Shown here: in pieces, positions 31,811 through 45,807 of the stretch
How positions within the stretch are numbered: the first letter of the stretch is position 1
How the letters are laid out: every line of letters starts with the position of its first letter
NCBI RefSeq assembly: GCF_002878395.1
Contig: NC_061115.1
Coordinates: 211,470,333 to 211,534,332, forward strand
DNA from: Capsicum annuum
Taxonomy: Eukaryota; Streptophyta; Magnoliopsida; Solanales; Solanaceae
Reading direction: 5' to 3'
DNA: 64,000 nucleotides
Notes under the pieces: generated by a model
The model's database searches: none
Told to the model about the DNA's origin: nothing
Seen by the model: only the letters and a program-made list of their open reading frames with translations
Position numbers and translations under genes: made by a program

Positions 31811-32452
31811 AAAAGAAAGGGAAAACCCATTTGAGAGGGAGAGAGGTGAGTTGCAAATAAATTCAAAGTCGTTACAAATTTTCAAAGAAAAAAATAAATA
31901 AAATGAAATTGTCTCGAGTTTATAAGACGCGAACGAATGTCTTTTAACATTAGATGAGCTTTAGACACGTTTTAAATGTTTATCCCATTTAAGAATGTGG
32001 TGTACACATTTTTATGAGATGTTTAAAAATAATTCAAAGTATGCAATAATTCACCTTGACAAAGATCATCCTAAAATTAATTTTTACTAGCTTAATGTAA
32101 CAGATATAGACGGATGTAGACATCTAAAATGAGCGAATTAAGGCCTGCAAACATAATTTATTCAAAATATTTAAAGATCAGTATAAGTTGATAAAAAAAA
32201 TTATACTTGAAGACGTGTCTCGAGGTGTGCCTTATACCTTTTCCTCGGTCAACAGAATTCCTTACCCAGTCTTCTATTTTTGTAGACCAACAAAGAGCCA
32301 TTTCCTTTTGATTAGGGATTCAATAAGGTGACTTGGAACACCATAACTCAATTTCAAGTGCCAAATCTAAGAATAAATAAACTAATCCTTATTCAAAACT
32401 ATCACTTTAATTGGAAAAATCCTTTGGCCTTCGCGAAAAAAAGGGTGTGACT
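31811..32452 (+). mobile_element. 5' LTR (3' part) of an Ogre-like element
   Basis: The last 310 bp (from GGCCTGCAAACATAATTTAT at 32142) match 49421-49732 closely, including CTCGAGGTGTGCCTTATACC, TCAACAGAATTCCTTAC and GGTGACTTGGAACACC-type text, and end AAAGGGTGTGAC. The same terminal block occurs in the LTRs at 4860-4985 and 6650-6965. The 5' limit is uncertain. Confidence 0.72.
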
Positions 32453-32454
32453 TC

Positions 32455-32474
32455 TTTGGCAACTTCGCTGGGGA
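32455..32474 (+). promoter_or_regulatory. Primer-binding region of the Ogre-like element
   Basis: TTTGGCAACTTCGCTGGGGA follows the LTR end GTGTGAC. It resembles the TGGCGACTC...CTGGGGA motif seen just after Ogre/Tat-lineage LTRs, with two apparent substitutions. Confidence 0.55.
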
Positions 32475-33195
32475 TAACTAGAATTTGAGCTTTTCATATT
32501 ATCTTTTACTTGCTTTAATTACTTAGATATTGTGTTTTTGCTACTTGTCGCTAATTTATTGGTTTGATATTGTTGAATTGTATTATAAACTGTCTTCTAT
32601 GGTGCACCCCCTCTGAGTCTCTAATAATAGGATAGAAGGAATGTAGAATATGCATCCTACCTTCTTCTTGAGATAGCCGGAGTGTTAAGGCACCTGGCGA
32701 AGGTTTCTTAGTTACATATATTAACCGGGGTTTGGATCAACAACGAAGTTGGAGTATCATTGCAACCGAACAAGTAGTCCTTTACCGACTCGAGTGCCTA
32801 CTCGGGTAAATCTAGTCTAGACACCTATCCCCATTAGCCTAAACTTATTAGAACTGAAACTCAGAATTTGGTTATCTCTATTAGGTTCTACTTTATTTGT
32901 ATCATGTACATTTAACTTAGCGGGACTCAGCACTAGGCCTGGGTCTATCTAGTATAGGTGTCCCTCTTTATTATGACCAGCATGTGCATCCTACGAGCTC
33001 TTTGATATTTATTTCAAAGTTCATTTGATTGTTGACTGACTTTAGGCAACTTGGTGAAAAGTAAGAGAGTTTTTTTGGTCCTCAAATTTAATGAATCATT
33101 TTTCAAAGAAATTAAAATTTATATAATTTTTAAGGTCTTCATGAACTATGGGGGTCCGATTCTCACTCTTTAGAGGGATATATAAGAGTCCTTCC
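32475..33195 (+). mobile_element. Leader of the Ogre-like element, left of insertion E
   Basis: A non-coding, moderately AT-rich leader with no gene seen. It is interrupted at 33195 by element E and, I infer, resumes at 45181 and leads to the DUF7745 ORF at 45808. Confidence 0.45.
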
Positions 33196-33378
33196 TGTCA
33201 CGAACCGAGCTGGGGCCCTAGCTGTAACGGGCATCCCGAACCGTGAAGGCCCAAGTGTCCTTGTCTATCTGGAAATCATACACACTTTCATATAATATGA
33301 AGGAAAATGCAAAAAATATAAAATAATACGGGATCATGGTCAATATCATAATTCAATTGATCAATCTGGGATGGAAAC

Positions 33379-36300
33379 TGTAACGGTCTAATTTTTTGGA
33401 ACCAAAACGCCACACGGTGCTCATGACCCCGAGGTACCACAAGCTAACCCTTTCTGATATCTGTAACTGAGCACTGTATAAAATACCGAAATAAATAAGG
33501 AAAACTAGCAAAAACTTGCCATAAGTTTCAAATATCTTAATACTAAAAACTGAATACTGATACATCTATCTAAAAATCCTCTAACTGTCTGAACTGTGGA
33601 GTTGATGGGACATGTCTCAACTAACTCCGTCTACTAAAAATAAATTAAGTCTAATGCCATAACAAAATAAGGATAATCCTCGAATGAAGAGGACTCACTG
33701 CTACATCTATTGCTGCTGACTGAGTCTGAACTGCTGAGGGTGCTCTGGATCTCGCGCTTCTGAACCTATGGTATAAGACACCATAGCGCAAGAGAAAAGT
33801 ATGTGTCAGTACTTTGAATGTACTAGTATGCTAGATGAGGTAAGGCTAAATGCAAGGCCTTATGCATGAACATAGCTCAACTAAATAATCATGAGAGTAC
33901 TGAATAAGGACATATGAATGAATGCACAACTATAACTGAAATTATCGTGACAATGAATACTAAGACTCATATACTACTTTACTGACATCTGAACTCACTA
34001 CTAATACTGAGAAACTGAATAACTGAATCTTATGATATTGATAACTGAGTACTGAAGTTAAGATTAGTCCTATCTAGAGAGTGATCTATGAATCTGATGA
34101 TACTGAAGCTGATTAACTGAATCTACTCATATCAATGACTGAGTTCTGAGATTGCTACTATAGGCTGACTAAATCTGTGATCAAACCTTTCTAATAGATG
34201 ATTTGTGAATCTACTAATAATGATAAAGAATGATTGTATCTGAGATCAAACCTATTTAGCGGAAGATCTCTGAATCTTTTAATAATAGAAATGATGGACT
34301 GATTTTGAGATCAAGCCTATCTGACAGGTGATCTCTGGATCTATTAGTACTGATTCTGATTAACTTTACGTGATACCAGGCCTATCTAGTGGGTGGTCTA
34401 TCAATCTATAGAACTATCTAAGTTCCTTACTGAGATGGGTGACTGCATATGGCAGTCCTGATTTCTGAGTTCTACTCTGAAGACTGATACTGAAACTGCA
34501 ACTGTGGGAGTTCTCACTTAACCAACATGCCTTAAATATGATCTAGTGGAGTCCAACCTGTAACCCCAGCTAGAAGGGTGTCAATAACGTGCCATGGGTA
34601 AAGACCTCTTCTATGGTCAAGCCTCTCTAACGGGAGACCCTGAACAGGAAGTCAAGCCTAAGGCAATATGATATTCAAGCCTTAATCTAACGAGTGAGTC
34701 CAGGTCCTACGTTGGGTACATAGTTCTAGAGTTCAAGGACTGTTACTAACGACTCTGCCTCTTTAATGGGTAAGCCATCATCCCTGAACTCGCTCGATGT
34801 TGGTTACTACTCCCAACTGAAGGACCCTGAACTGATTCTTAACTGAACTTAGACTGAGTTGAATCTGTTACTGATCATACTGAGTAATTGAGTTAAGATG
34901 AGTTCACTTGATTTCGAAGACTGACGGAATACTACTGAATCTTGTTATTTGACTGAATACTACTGAGTTCTGTTACTTACTGAGCTTTACTGAAATCTTA
35001 ACTAAATGCTGAATACTACTGAGGTCTGAACTTAGTACTGATCTGGATTAGGCTGAATACTGAGATTACTGAATTTTCTTAATTTTTGTCACTAACTGAA
35101 ATCTACTGATCATAGCACAACTGAGTTTTATCTTGATACTGACTCGGATCTAGACAAGCAGCTAAGTTTTCGGGTAATAAATACCCCCAAGACTCGATAA
35201 CATAAATAAATAAGGCATGACAACTCTTGCGTAATAATCATAACAATAAACTATCATTCCTAATATAACCAATGAAGCATCATTTTGAGTACTTGGTAAT
35301 CATAAACATGTAATTGTAATGGGAAGCAAGCTATTGTCTCATAACTCATACAACAAGGAGTTCACATGAACAGGAAGACATGCAACATATCATAATTCAT
35401 TCATTCAGTCCTTTCAACAAACACTTACCATGCACTAGTTGACACATGCTTTGAGATATTATACTTCATGTTACAATGACACTATTTTCTTTACATAAGC
35501 AATTTATCAAGCATGTGGGAGGCACCCTTTAGTCATACAACTTTCAACAGACCAAATTAACATAATTACATAATTTAACATGCTTCTTGAAGGGGCTTTA
35601 TCATGAATATCGCATAATCAACACATATTAGGGTCAAAGCTTGAATCTTTATAATCAAAACCTGAATCAAAACTTATCAACAATATGAACTTTAATTTCT
35701 ATCCACATAAATCACGAAAACTCATAAAACATAAACTTTATAATTTTGAAAAGGATTCTTGAACTTTTTGGGTGAAAAGAACCCAAGAATCAACATCCAA
35801 CATACCTTGCTTTGTAATTCTTGAAAGATTCACGGTGAAACCTTGATGATTTGGGTCTTGGATTAGAAACCCTAGGTCTTGTTCTTGAAGAGAATTGAGA
35901 GAAAACAATGATATTTAGGTGTAAATGTGCTGAATCTCGTGTTAAAGAGTATATATAGGGATAGCAAAATAACCGTTTTGCCCTTGAAATTAAAATAACG
36001 GAACTTACAAAAATCCTAATTTTTAATGCTGGCGCGACGCGCTATAATCGTGCCAGCTTACTGGAAATTGGACAATTGAGAAACTGAGCCTTGGCGCGAC
36101 GTGGTGAAAATCGCATTGCCACCTTGGTTGCGAACTGGAAAGACACCGCAAACGCGGTGAAATCGCGGAGGCTCACTGAATTTTGACAATTACCATTTTG
36201 GATGGCTCCGGGACACGCTGAAGTACAAGGTGGTACACTCATCTCACGAAAATGGCTCTTAACTCTTCGCTCGAGTGTCGAATTTGGGCGAATTTGGGAT

Positions 36301-36443
36301 CGACGGAAATTTTATTCAATTTCCCACGAGATAAAAGTCAAAATCTTAAAAATTTCTCGTAGAATTAAATATATTCATCTTTGAAGCAAGATCTTTAATG
36401 TTCTCGAGATGAATTTGAACTAGGAGAAGTATGGGGTATTACA
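33379..36443 (-). mobile_element. Solo LTR (B) nested in LTR C
   Basis: About 3.07 kb, TGTAACGGTC...GGGTATTACA, flanked by GAAAC (33374-33378) and GAAAT (36444-36448), a 5-bp duplication with one change. The undisturbed site is visible in LTR D (GGATGGAAACCATAAACC near 43030). There is no primer site, purine tract or coding region inside, so it is a solo LTR. Its right end is related to LTR A. Four CpG-rich cassettes lie at 36030-36235. Confidence 0.85.
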
Positions 36444-38657
36444 GAAATCATAAACCTCTAACAACATCTAATATCAGTCTGCGAAATCTCTACTAACTGA
36501 AAATGACATCTAACTGAAATCTGGGACAAGGCCCCAGTCGGACCATGAATCAAAATAAAATAACAACATCAAATTTCATAACCAGGCTTTTCGAAGTAAG
36601 GGAGGCTCACCAGCTGCAAACTTCTGACAAGTCAATCTACTGCTTACAGGACCTCAGGACTGTGTCTCAGAATCCTAAAATATAGGGGGTCAATACAGAT
36701 GTACTAGTACACAGAGCATTCCAAAATAAAATTTTTTATTCAACATAGGTGAGAGCAATTTATAAACAGTTTTATAAAAGATATGTAAAAAATACATGGG
36801 TACATTTAAAAGACTCCGAACAATGATCTGAAATTCATGACTCACTCTTTGTCTTACTTCTGAGCTAGATGGTATACCCTACAACTCTAAAATTCCACGG
36901 GCTATATGGAATCTGCCCCTTGACTAGGCAGCCAAGCCCCCAACCCAAGTTTTCCGCAAGGGTTGGAGTCTCTGTCTCTGATATGCCACAGGGCACTAGG
37001 CCAGCTTATGGTTCCTCTTGGGGACATAATAAACCCATATCGGTAAAACACGATTTTGGGCTAGGAGTTATTTGAACTCAAGCCTTCTTCGGGAAACCAC
37101 CTAACTTTAAGCCTATTTTTAGCTCTTTTAGACATCATTCTCTGAAATCAAGTCTAAAACTCTTACTCTGTTATGACATTCATTTATATGGTATCATCAT
37201 TCCATTGACTTGCAAGTCAAATCTCTAAGCCATAAAATATCATATTATAATATCTTCTTTCAAAACATAAAGTTTACACCACCATACTTTAACCATTCAA
37301 GAAGACTCATACTTTAAAACATATGTCAAATTATTCAAAGAATTTCTCTTTTCAACATTTCAACAAACATGTAGTGGTCATATATTTTTTTAAAAAACCA
37401 TACAATTCTTTCATTTAAACAATGTTCAGACCACCAAAGCATTCAAACAGTATAAGAGAATTCATGTTTCAAAACATAAGTAAAATAATACAAAGATTCT
37501 TATCTTTTTAACAATTCCAACAAGTGGTGGTCAATTTCTCAAAGCATTCCTGAAATTCCTTCAATTATCACATTTAGCATTTGAATCATGATTATATCCC
37601 CCTCTCCAAATTCTCAATCATCAAAAATTTCATATAAAATAATAAGACTCTTGACTCATTCTTTATCAAGCAATTTTGGAATCTATAACTAGCAAATCAA
37701 GGAGTAACACCATGGGAGAGGAAAAAGATTAGATAATTCATGCTCTCAATTGATATTTCAAGGCTTCAACACAATCTTACATATATACTAGTCAAATCAC
37801 TTTCAAGGAAAGTCCTAAAGACCAAAACAATATTATCAAGGGCCTCAAAAACATGATTCTAATTGTAAATCCAAAACCTTTTTTGTAAATTCATGATATC
37901 TAAACCTTTAATATGATTAAGAAGATTTTACTATACCCATGTAGTTTTAGGAAAACCCCACGTACCTTAGATCACAAGGTTTGAAGAGTAGAACTCGAAT
38001 CTTGATTTGTTCCTTGGAAATCTTGGACTTAAGGATTGATTTTTCCTTTCTTTCTTGTTCTTGGAGGAAACCTAGGTTGATCTTATTTTTTTTAAGAGAA
38101 AATTGAATAGAAGAGGTAATTGATGTTTCTCGGGGATGGATTTATATGTTATGGACGGATTTTGAGCAAGGGAAAGTGGCCAAAATGCCCCTGGACCCAT
38201 TAGGAACTGAAATAATGCATATAAAAGCTTTAAATTGGTGTCGTGTTGGGGTGCAATCGACGCGACGCATCAAGATCGCATCGTCTTACTGCCTCACACG
38301 AAAAATACCTTAACTTTTCGCTCGGTTATCAAAATTTGTTGAAATTGGTACCGTTTGAAAGCTAATTCAATTATATACAATTTGATGGGTCTTAAGATGC
38401 AAAATTCTATGTGTATCAAAAGTTATACACATTCAAAGTTGACCCTTGTAGAATCGAATATCCAATTTTGGATGAATGAAAGGTTCTTTGCTCAACTTTG
38501 CTTTAGGCCATTTATATGAATACTTTTCACCTCATAATCACTTAATATCCTAGGAGAAAGATCATGACACATGAATTTAAATATAAACCATGGAATTAGA
38601 GCGTACGCACATAGGAATGACGGTTCGCTTTCTAGTTTGAAAATGCAGGCTATTACA
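36444..38657 (-). repeat. Remainder of LTR C (3' LTR of element E)
   Basis: It matches 43030-45180 throughout; a 68-codon plus-strand frame is preserved at 36869 and 43456 only because both are copies of one LTR. It ends GGCTATTACA at 38657, then TTATCTCCCCCTTGGGATCA. Confidence 0.85.
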
Positions 38658-41600
38658 TTATCTCCCCCTTGGGATCATTCGTCCCCGAATGATGGGTAGG
38701 GACATGTTGAAGTTATAAAAGTGTAGAATAAAGAAGGAAACCTCGCATTGAATATATTTCCTTAACAAAATATGTAAGGATATTATACAATCTTTATGAT
38801 AACCCCTAGTGAAACGTGAAAACACTAATCATGGGATAATGAGACTCTACATTGGGATGATCTTGCACATGAGTTCTATTAATCATAATCATCACAACAT
38901 AAGACATGAGTTTATTTGATGATCATAGACTTGATTTATATTGGTACAAATAATGGACTAAGGTTTTTGCGAAAGATAGGATTAGAAGCATTCTCTACAT
39001 TACAAAGTACCACTGATAGACTTAAGACTTAGAGGCACCAATCATCTACACCCCAAACAATAATTAGCATACTTCACACTCGCCAACTTACAATTATCCC
39101 ATCACACATCTAACCACAAGAGTTTGAGTCCCAATGAAACACATTTTTACATTGAAGCCTAATTCGGAGTAACAAGGTGGTAACTTAAGCTACCGAACCC
39201 TGTATTCTACACCCCTTTCAGAATATTTCTTTACCTTATCACTACCATCAAACACACTCGAGATTTAATTTAGAGAGTACTAACCACATAACACATAGGT
39301 TTGTGTTTTCAGCAACCACAACATTGAAGCCTAATCATTACTACACCAACTTCATGCATCTTCCCACCAAGATCAACAATTTCTATTACTCTCATAATTA
39401 TTTTCGCCATATTTATCCTTCTTAAATATTCCATACAACAAAATTCCTCTCCTTCTTTTCCCTTTCACCTATAACCTTAGCTCGAGAATCACATAAAATT
39501 TTCCCCTTCAAGAACATATACTTCCCTACTTAACACATCACCACACTTCCACAGCCACCATCATACTATCATACGGAGGGTCATTAAGGGACCTGAGCAT
39601 AAATGTCATGAATGGAAGTAACACTATTAGACCATAAATTATACTTATTGCGCTACTCAAAGAGGGACATAAAATAAAGATATGATAAAATAGACACGAA
39701 GTGCTCCATATATTAGGTGTATGGTTCATAAGTAGAGAGTTGTTCGAAAAAACACAATATAGCATGAATTCTTAGTATAGAGCACAGTGAGAAAACATTG
39801 GTGCACGTATCAAGATAAAATGAGGGAAAGAAACTGAATTACTCTCCTGGAAACTAAAGTCAGTAAGACTAAATGGGCACCTGACGCGCCAACCGACATG
39901 ACACATAGATATCGCGTCGAGCCACTGCTTCATCGATGCGATCATCGATGCGGTGGGCCGACTTCGAGGCAGGCCACTATTTCCAACATCCAAACACATC
40001 TCTAAAGTTGTCCAAAAACTCTGAAACTTCCCCGAAGCATTTCCTTTACTCCCCCGAACATGAATCAACATAAAAATCCATATCTCAAGGTTGAAAAAAT
40101 TGATTTAGAAAGCACAAAAGTTTAAGAGCTTAAACTATGACTAAGTCCCTTTTTTTGACAATTAGAAAAAAAAAAATTCAGGTTGTTTACTCTCCATATA
40201 TGCAACCAAGAGTGGTGTTGAGTCGAGAATGCTACGGGGAGTTACATTACAACTAAGACAAAAATTTTTGCTTGAAGCGATTGCTCCCCATTTAAGGAAC
40301 TGAGATTTTCCATGACACCAAGTTTTTCATGAGTTTGCATAAACTTAATCACTTTGGCTAAACCCGACATAGGATGAATCGGTGACATATAGAAACAGAT
40401 TTCCTTAGGACCAAGCATACTGAGAGACATAGATTTTCATGGATCACAAACAACATAACATATGGCTTGAATACATGAAAGACTGAATTACTGAGAGACA
40501 TAATTACTTCTAGTTTGTAGGTCAGATCATAAACATAAGTCCATAGAGAACTCGAACCATAGACATAGGCATGACTTGAACACATGACGTAGGACATTAA
40601 TAGAATAATCTCTGAAATAGAAGTAGGAGGAGTTTGCTTGAGTAGGAATAGATTTATCATGACTCCTCCCCAAAAATTTCCACACTGGGAACATTCAGGA
40701 ACTCACTTAATTCCCCATCTCCCCCTTAGATCAAAGTCACAATCCTACACTTATGGACATATCCCGTTATAAAGTCTATAGCCATAACTCTCAACATAAA
40801 AGAGACATCACCACATACTTAACCTCTAAACTCTCCCTGGAGAACTATACTCTGAAGGCCTCGCCTTTTGAAATGGATACTCTTAACTTTTGCTAGCCTC
40901 TATAGCCACCACTCTACAACTCCAACTCTCATAAGCATATGCATCCACACTCCTCATCCCAAAAAGGGTATCAGTATATACATGAACACAAACTCCTCTC
41001 ATTAATCTCTAATACAAAGGCACTAAATTATTTTCTAGGACATCCCCTTTTAGAGACACTAATCGTAATTTCTTATAACCCCCAAAGTCATCAACTTACG
41101 ACTAACATTTTCATGGGCATAGACACCCACGCTTCTAAACATTTAACGCTCCATCTTCAATTCCTTATACTAGCATTACACCTCTAATCACCCAACTTGT
41201 ATATTAACAAAAATTTGTAAAACAACACCAAAGGCACACATTGACTACCCATATTTCTTCAATTCAATTCTTTATAGCGCTATACAACAACTCCCCAAAC
41301 ATTTCCATACCACAACATTCGAGAATGAAATCTAGGTAGACTTGACACTCGTACACATCATACCTTATCTAACATCATGATACCTCAGAGTTTAACTTAT
41401 TCTTATCTACTCACGCTCTTATCCATATTAATAATTCAACCATAATTCATCTCTTCTTTTACACTAGTCCTTATGACCATATACATATCGCAATTGCCCA
41501 CTTCTATTCTGCAAATTGCCAACCTAGGTTATTTCACACACTACACCAAACCAACTAATTTGTTCCTATAAAACATGCATTATCAATCTCAAGCTACTAT

Positions 41601-42856
41601 TCTCACCACTATATTCCACAACTAAATTTCAAGCCTATTGTCTATCATCAATGATATTCCACCGGTAAAGCATGCCACATATCATACAAGTAAATAAATT
41701 TGGGAAATCAACCCAAATATTTTACTTTACTTAACTACTACCTACAATCGCAACCCCTCCATGACATCAGCATTACAACTCAACATCTACTACATACCTT
41801 CTCATATGAAATACTAGTTTACAACTGCTAGAGAAAGGAAAATCAAGGGGGGTAAAGTCACTAACTAAGAATAGACGATCTAAGTCTCATAATATAACCT
41901 ATTACAATCTTATCAACATATTCCACTTTCTCGTATCATAGTTACTTACCCATGCATACATCACAAATACCTTCAAAATTCCATATACCGTAATGTATCT
42001 ATACTTATAACTTATTTGCTATTTTAACCCTTTCCATTCACAGATTATAATGGATTCATAAAAAATCATCACCATCCACTCTAGGCTCCTTTCATGTTTT
42101 GTATAAACAATAATCATATCATGTAACTACCTTCACAGACTATGATACAATCTACAAATATCTCTATACATTAGTCTATCACTATACCACATTAGTCTAT
42201 CACTATACAATGGCAATCCACTCCTCAACCCATAATTATACAACTAAAACTATTTATTTATAGACAATTCACCCTCACTCTGACTTCTACCCTTGGGACT
42301 TCATATCATCAACTTCTTGGCTAATCTCACTACCAATAGGTTATGACACTTTAACATATACTACTACTCGGGTGAAAATATAGTTCCAATATTCTGCTAC
42401 ACATCATTACCCTTATGAAAGACATCTATAAAAAGAAATTTGAGAAGGGACCGAATAGACTTTATACCTCAAGCTGAAAAGTACAATTTTATCAAAATAA
42501 AGGCTTACACTCAAATCAATACACTTTGAAGCACCAATGGAATCCTCTCCAGTCCTTGTGCTATCATATAAATTTATGGATAACCCAATCAGAGATAACC
42601 ACATCGTTGTGGGAGCTAGACTCTTAGACTTCTATCGCCTCGACAGTGAGGCATGTCCTTGAAATTAGAACAAGGAGTGAATTCGGATAACTTTCTTATG
42701 AACAACTCTATAGCATGAAAGAATAAGAAACAACTCCTAAATACCCGGTAGCCTCCTGATTATAAGTGTAGTGCACAACACACCCATAAACAAGACTCTA
42801 CTAGAAATGATTTCGCAGATACCCTGGGACCATGAACCGTGCTTTGATACCAAGTT
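38658..42856 (-). other. Interior of element E, non-coding
   Basis: 4.2 kb without a recognisable gene. Minus-strand frames at 39765-39538, 40071-39772 and 40660-40358 (75-100 codons) show no known domain. It contains one CpG-rich cassette at 39890-39965 of the kind found in the LTRs. From about 40700 the plus strand is C/A-rich and G-poor (many CATAAC, CCACACT clauses). Minus-strand primer site CTTGGTATCAAAGC is at 42841-42854. Confidence 0.5.
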
Positions 42857-45180
42857 TTTCATGACTCGAGCTGGGGCTCTAGCTGTGATGGGTATCCCAA
42901 ACCGTGAAGGCCCAAGCGCCCTTGTCTATCTGGCAATCATACATACTTTCATATAATATGAAGAAAAATGTGGAAATATAAAACAATACGAGATCATGGT
43001 CAATATCATAATTCAATTGAACAATCTGGGATGGAAACCATAAACCTCTAACAACATCTAACATCAGTTTATGAAATCTCTACTAATTAAAAACAATATC
43101 TGTATGAAATCTGGGACAAGGCCCACTCGGACCATGAATCAAAAAAAGATAACAACATCAAATTGCATAACCAGGCCTTCTAAAGTAAGGGAGGCTCACC
43201 AGCTGCAAACTTCTGACAAGTCAATCTACTGCTTACAGGACCCCAGGACTGTCTCAGAATCCTGAAATATAGGGGGTCAATACAGATAAATTGGTACGCA
43301 GAGCAATACAAAATAAAAATTTTTATTCAACATAGGTGAGAGCAATTTATAAACAGTTTTATATAAGATACATGAAAAACACATGGGCATATTTAAAAGA
43401 CTTCAAACAATGATCTAAAATTTATGATTCACTGTTTGTCTTACTTCTGAGCTAGATGGTATACCCTACAACTTTAAAATTCTACGGGCTATATGGAATC
43501 TTCCCCTTGACTCGGCATCCAAGCCCCCAACCTAAGTTTACCACAAGGGTTGGAGTCTTTATCTCTGATACGCCACAGGGCACTAGGCCAACGTCTGGTC
43601 CCTTTAAGGGACATAATAAACCTGTATCAGCAAAACACGATTTTAGGCTAGGAGTTATTTAAATTCAAGCCTTCTTCGGGAAACCACCTAACCTTCTTTT
43701 TGCCCATTTTTAGCTCATTAAGAGATTATTCTTTGAAATTAAGTATGAAACTCTTACTCTATTTTGACATTTATTTATACGGTATCGTCATACCATTGAA
43801 TTGCAAGTCGAATCTCTAATCCATAAAATATCATATTATAATCTATTCTTTCAAAACATAAAGTTCATACCACCATACTTCAACCATTCAAGAAGACTCA
43901 TACTTCAAAACATATGTAAAATTATTCAAAGAATCTCTCTTTTCAACATTTCAACAAACATGTAGTAGCCATGTATTTTTTTGAAAAACCATGCAATTCT
44001 TTCATTTAAAAAAATGTTCATACAGCCAAGGTATTCAAACAGTATAAGAGAATTCATGTTTCAAAACATAAGTCAAAAAAATACAAAGATTCTCATCATT
44101 TCAACAATTCCAACAAGTGGTGGTCAATTTCTTTAAGCATTCCTGAAATTCCTTCAATTATCACATTTTGCATTTAAATCATGATTATATCCCCCTCTCT
44201 AATTGTCAATCATCATAAAATTTCATATAAAATAATAAGATTCTTGACTCATTCTTTAAATCATGCAATTTAGGAATCCATAACTTGCAAATCAAGGAGT
44301 AACACAATGGGTGAGGGAAAAGATTCAATAATTCATGCTCTCAATTCATATTTCAAGGTTTCAAAAACATGATTCTAATTGTATATCCAAAATCCTTTTT
44401 TGTAAATTCATGATTTCTAAACCTTTTACATGATTAAGAAGAGTTTACTATGTCCATGTAGTTTTAGGAAAACCCCACGTACCGTAGATCACAAGGTTTG
44501 AAGAGTAGAACTCGAACCTTGATTTGTTCCTTGGAAATCATGGACTTAAGGATTGATTTTTCCTTGCTTTCCTGTTCTTGGAGGAACCCTAGGTAGATTT
44601 TTTTTTTTTGAGAGAAAATTGAATAGAAGAGGCAATTGATGCTTCTTGGGGCTAGAATTATTGGTTATGGATGGATTTTGGGTGAGGATAAGTGATCAAA
44701 ATTCCCCTAGACCCATTATAAACTGAAATAATGTGTATAATAGCTTTAAATTTGCATCAGATTTTGTGTCGGGGCACAGTCGACATGACGCATCAAGATC
44801 GCATTGCCTTACTGCCTCACATGAAAAATATCATAACTTTTCGCTCGATTATTGAATTTTTTTGAAATTGCTACCATTGGAAAGATAATTCAATTATCTA
44901 CAATTTGGTGGGTCTTGAGATACAAAATTCTATGTGTATCAAAAGTTATACACATTTGAAGTAGACCCTTGTAGAATCGAATATTCAATTTTGGATGAAT
45001 GAATGGTTCTTAGCTCAACTTTGCTTTAGGCCTTTTCAATGATCACTTTTCACCTCATAATAACTTAATATCCTAGGAGAAAGATAATGACACATGAATT
45101 TAAATATAAACCATGGAATTAGAGCGTACGCGCGTAGGAATGGCGGTTTGCTTTCTAGTTCATAAATGCGGGGAGTTACA
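42857..45180 (-). repeat. LTR D (5' LTR of element E)
   Basis: Undisturbed copy of LTR C. It begins near TTCATGACTCGAGCTGGG (the TG tip is altered) and ends GCGGGGAGTTACA. Confidence 0.82.
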
Positions 45181-45807
45181 GACCCTAATTTTTAAAATAT
45201 AAAATTCATTCACTAATTTATCGAGGGATATTTTTGAAAATATGATTATTTTTCATTACTTCTATTATTTTATTTTATGTTTTCCTTCTTCTTTTTTTCT
45301 TATTCTCAAATTTAATTTTTAATGCAAATCCTAATAGCCCTGAACCTTTAGGGGCCGTGAGCTAAGTTTTTATCCAATAATAAAACATGTAAGGATATAA
45401 ATCTTAATAGTCCTGAACCTTTAGGAGCCGTGAGGCAGAATTTTGTATAACAACATGCGTAAAATAATTATCTCTCTCTCTCTTTCTTTCTTTCTTATTA
45501 TTTTATTTCTTTCTCTAGCATAATTCGCTGTATTTTCTCTCAAAATCATAGTTGAAATTGTATAGGGGTCTGTCATTGCAAAATTCTCAATAGATTTGGT
45601 CTAATAAGTGTCATCTATTAAAATAAATGTTGACGTTCATATTTCTCTCACTTCTTATTTTTAATAAAATCGTTTTTGCATTTGAGTCAAATTTAGTGGT
45701 TGCATTAACCCTCACGAGTCAAGTTAAAAAGTTCAAAAATTAGTGAATTAAGTTCTGCTGAGATGCTAGACATTTCCTAACCTTGTGTCTCTATCCATAG
45801 GTATAAC
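45181..45807 (+). mobile_element. Leader of the Ogre-like element, right of insertion E, with a 73-bp duplication
   Basis: A non-coding leader. It holds a diverged tandem duplication of about 73 bp (45326-45398 and 45399-45470; shared core CCTGAACCTTTAGG-GCCGTGAG) and a CT-rich microsatellite at 45472-45505. It leads directly to the ATG at 45808. Confidence 0.45.

Larger units (their letters stand above)
33196..45180 (-). mobile_element. 12-kb minus-strand LTR element E, no recognisable pol, interrupted by solo LTR B
   Basis: The left LTR C (33196-38657, minus B) and right LTR D (about 42857-45180) match along about 2.3 kb: GAGCTGGGGC, CCGTGAAGGCCCAAG, TGGGACAAGGCCC, GGGAGGCTCACCAGCTGCAA, TAGATGGTATACCCTACAAC, AGAGCGTACGC. 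Next to D the minus-strand primer site CTTGGTATCAAAGC is visible (42841-42854). Next to C is a minus-strand purine tract (CCAAGGGGGAGATAA). The 4.2-kb interior has no frame over about 100 codons and no gag/pol motif, so I call it a large retrotransposon derivative. Flanking 5-mers (CTTCC, GACCC) do not match as a target duplication. Confidence 0.78.

Noticed and set aside
42413..43064. Short ORFs around the primer site of element E
   Set aside because: They cross LTR/interior boundaries and match nothing known.
36869..43662. A 68-codon plus-strand ORF preserved at 36869-37075 and 43456-43662
   Set aside because: The two copies sit in the paired LTRs of element E, so equal length reflects shared ancestry. 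The related LTR F has a shifted version; there is no evidence of coding selection.
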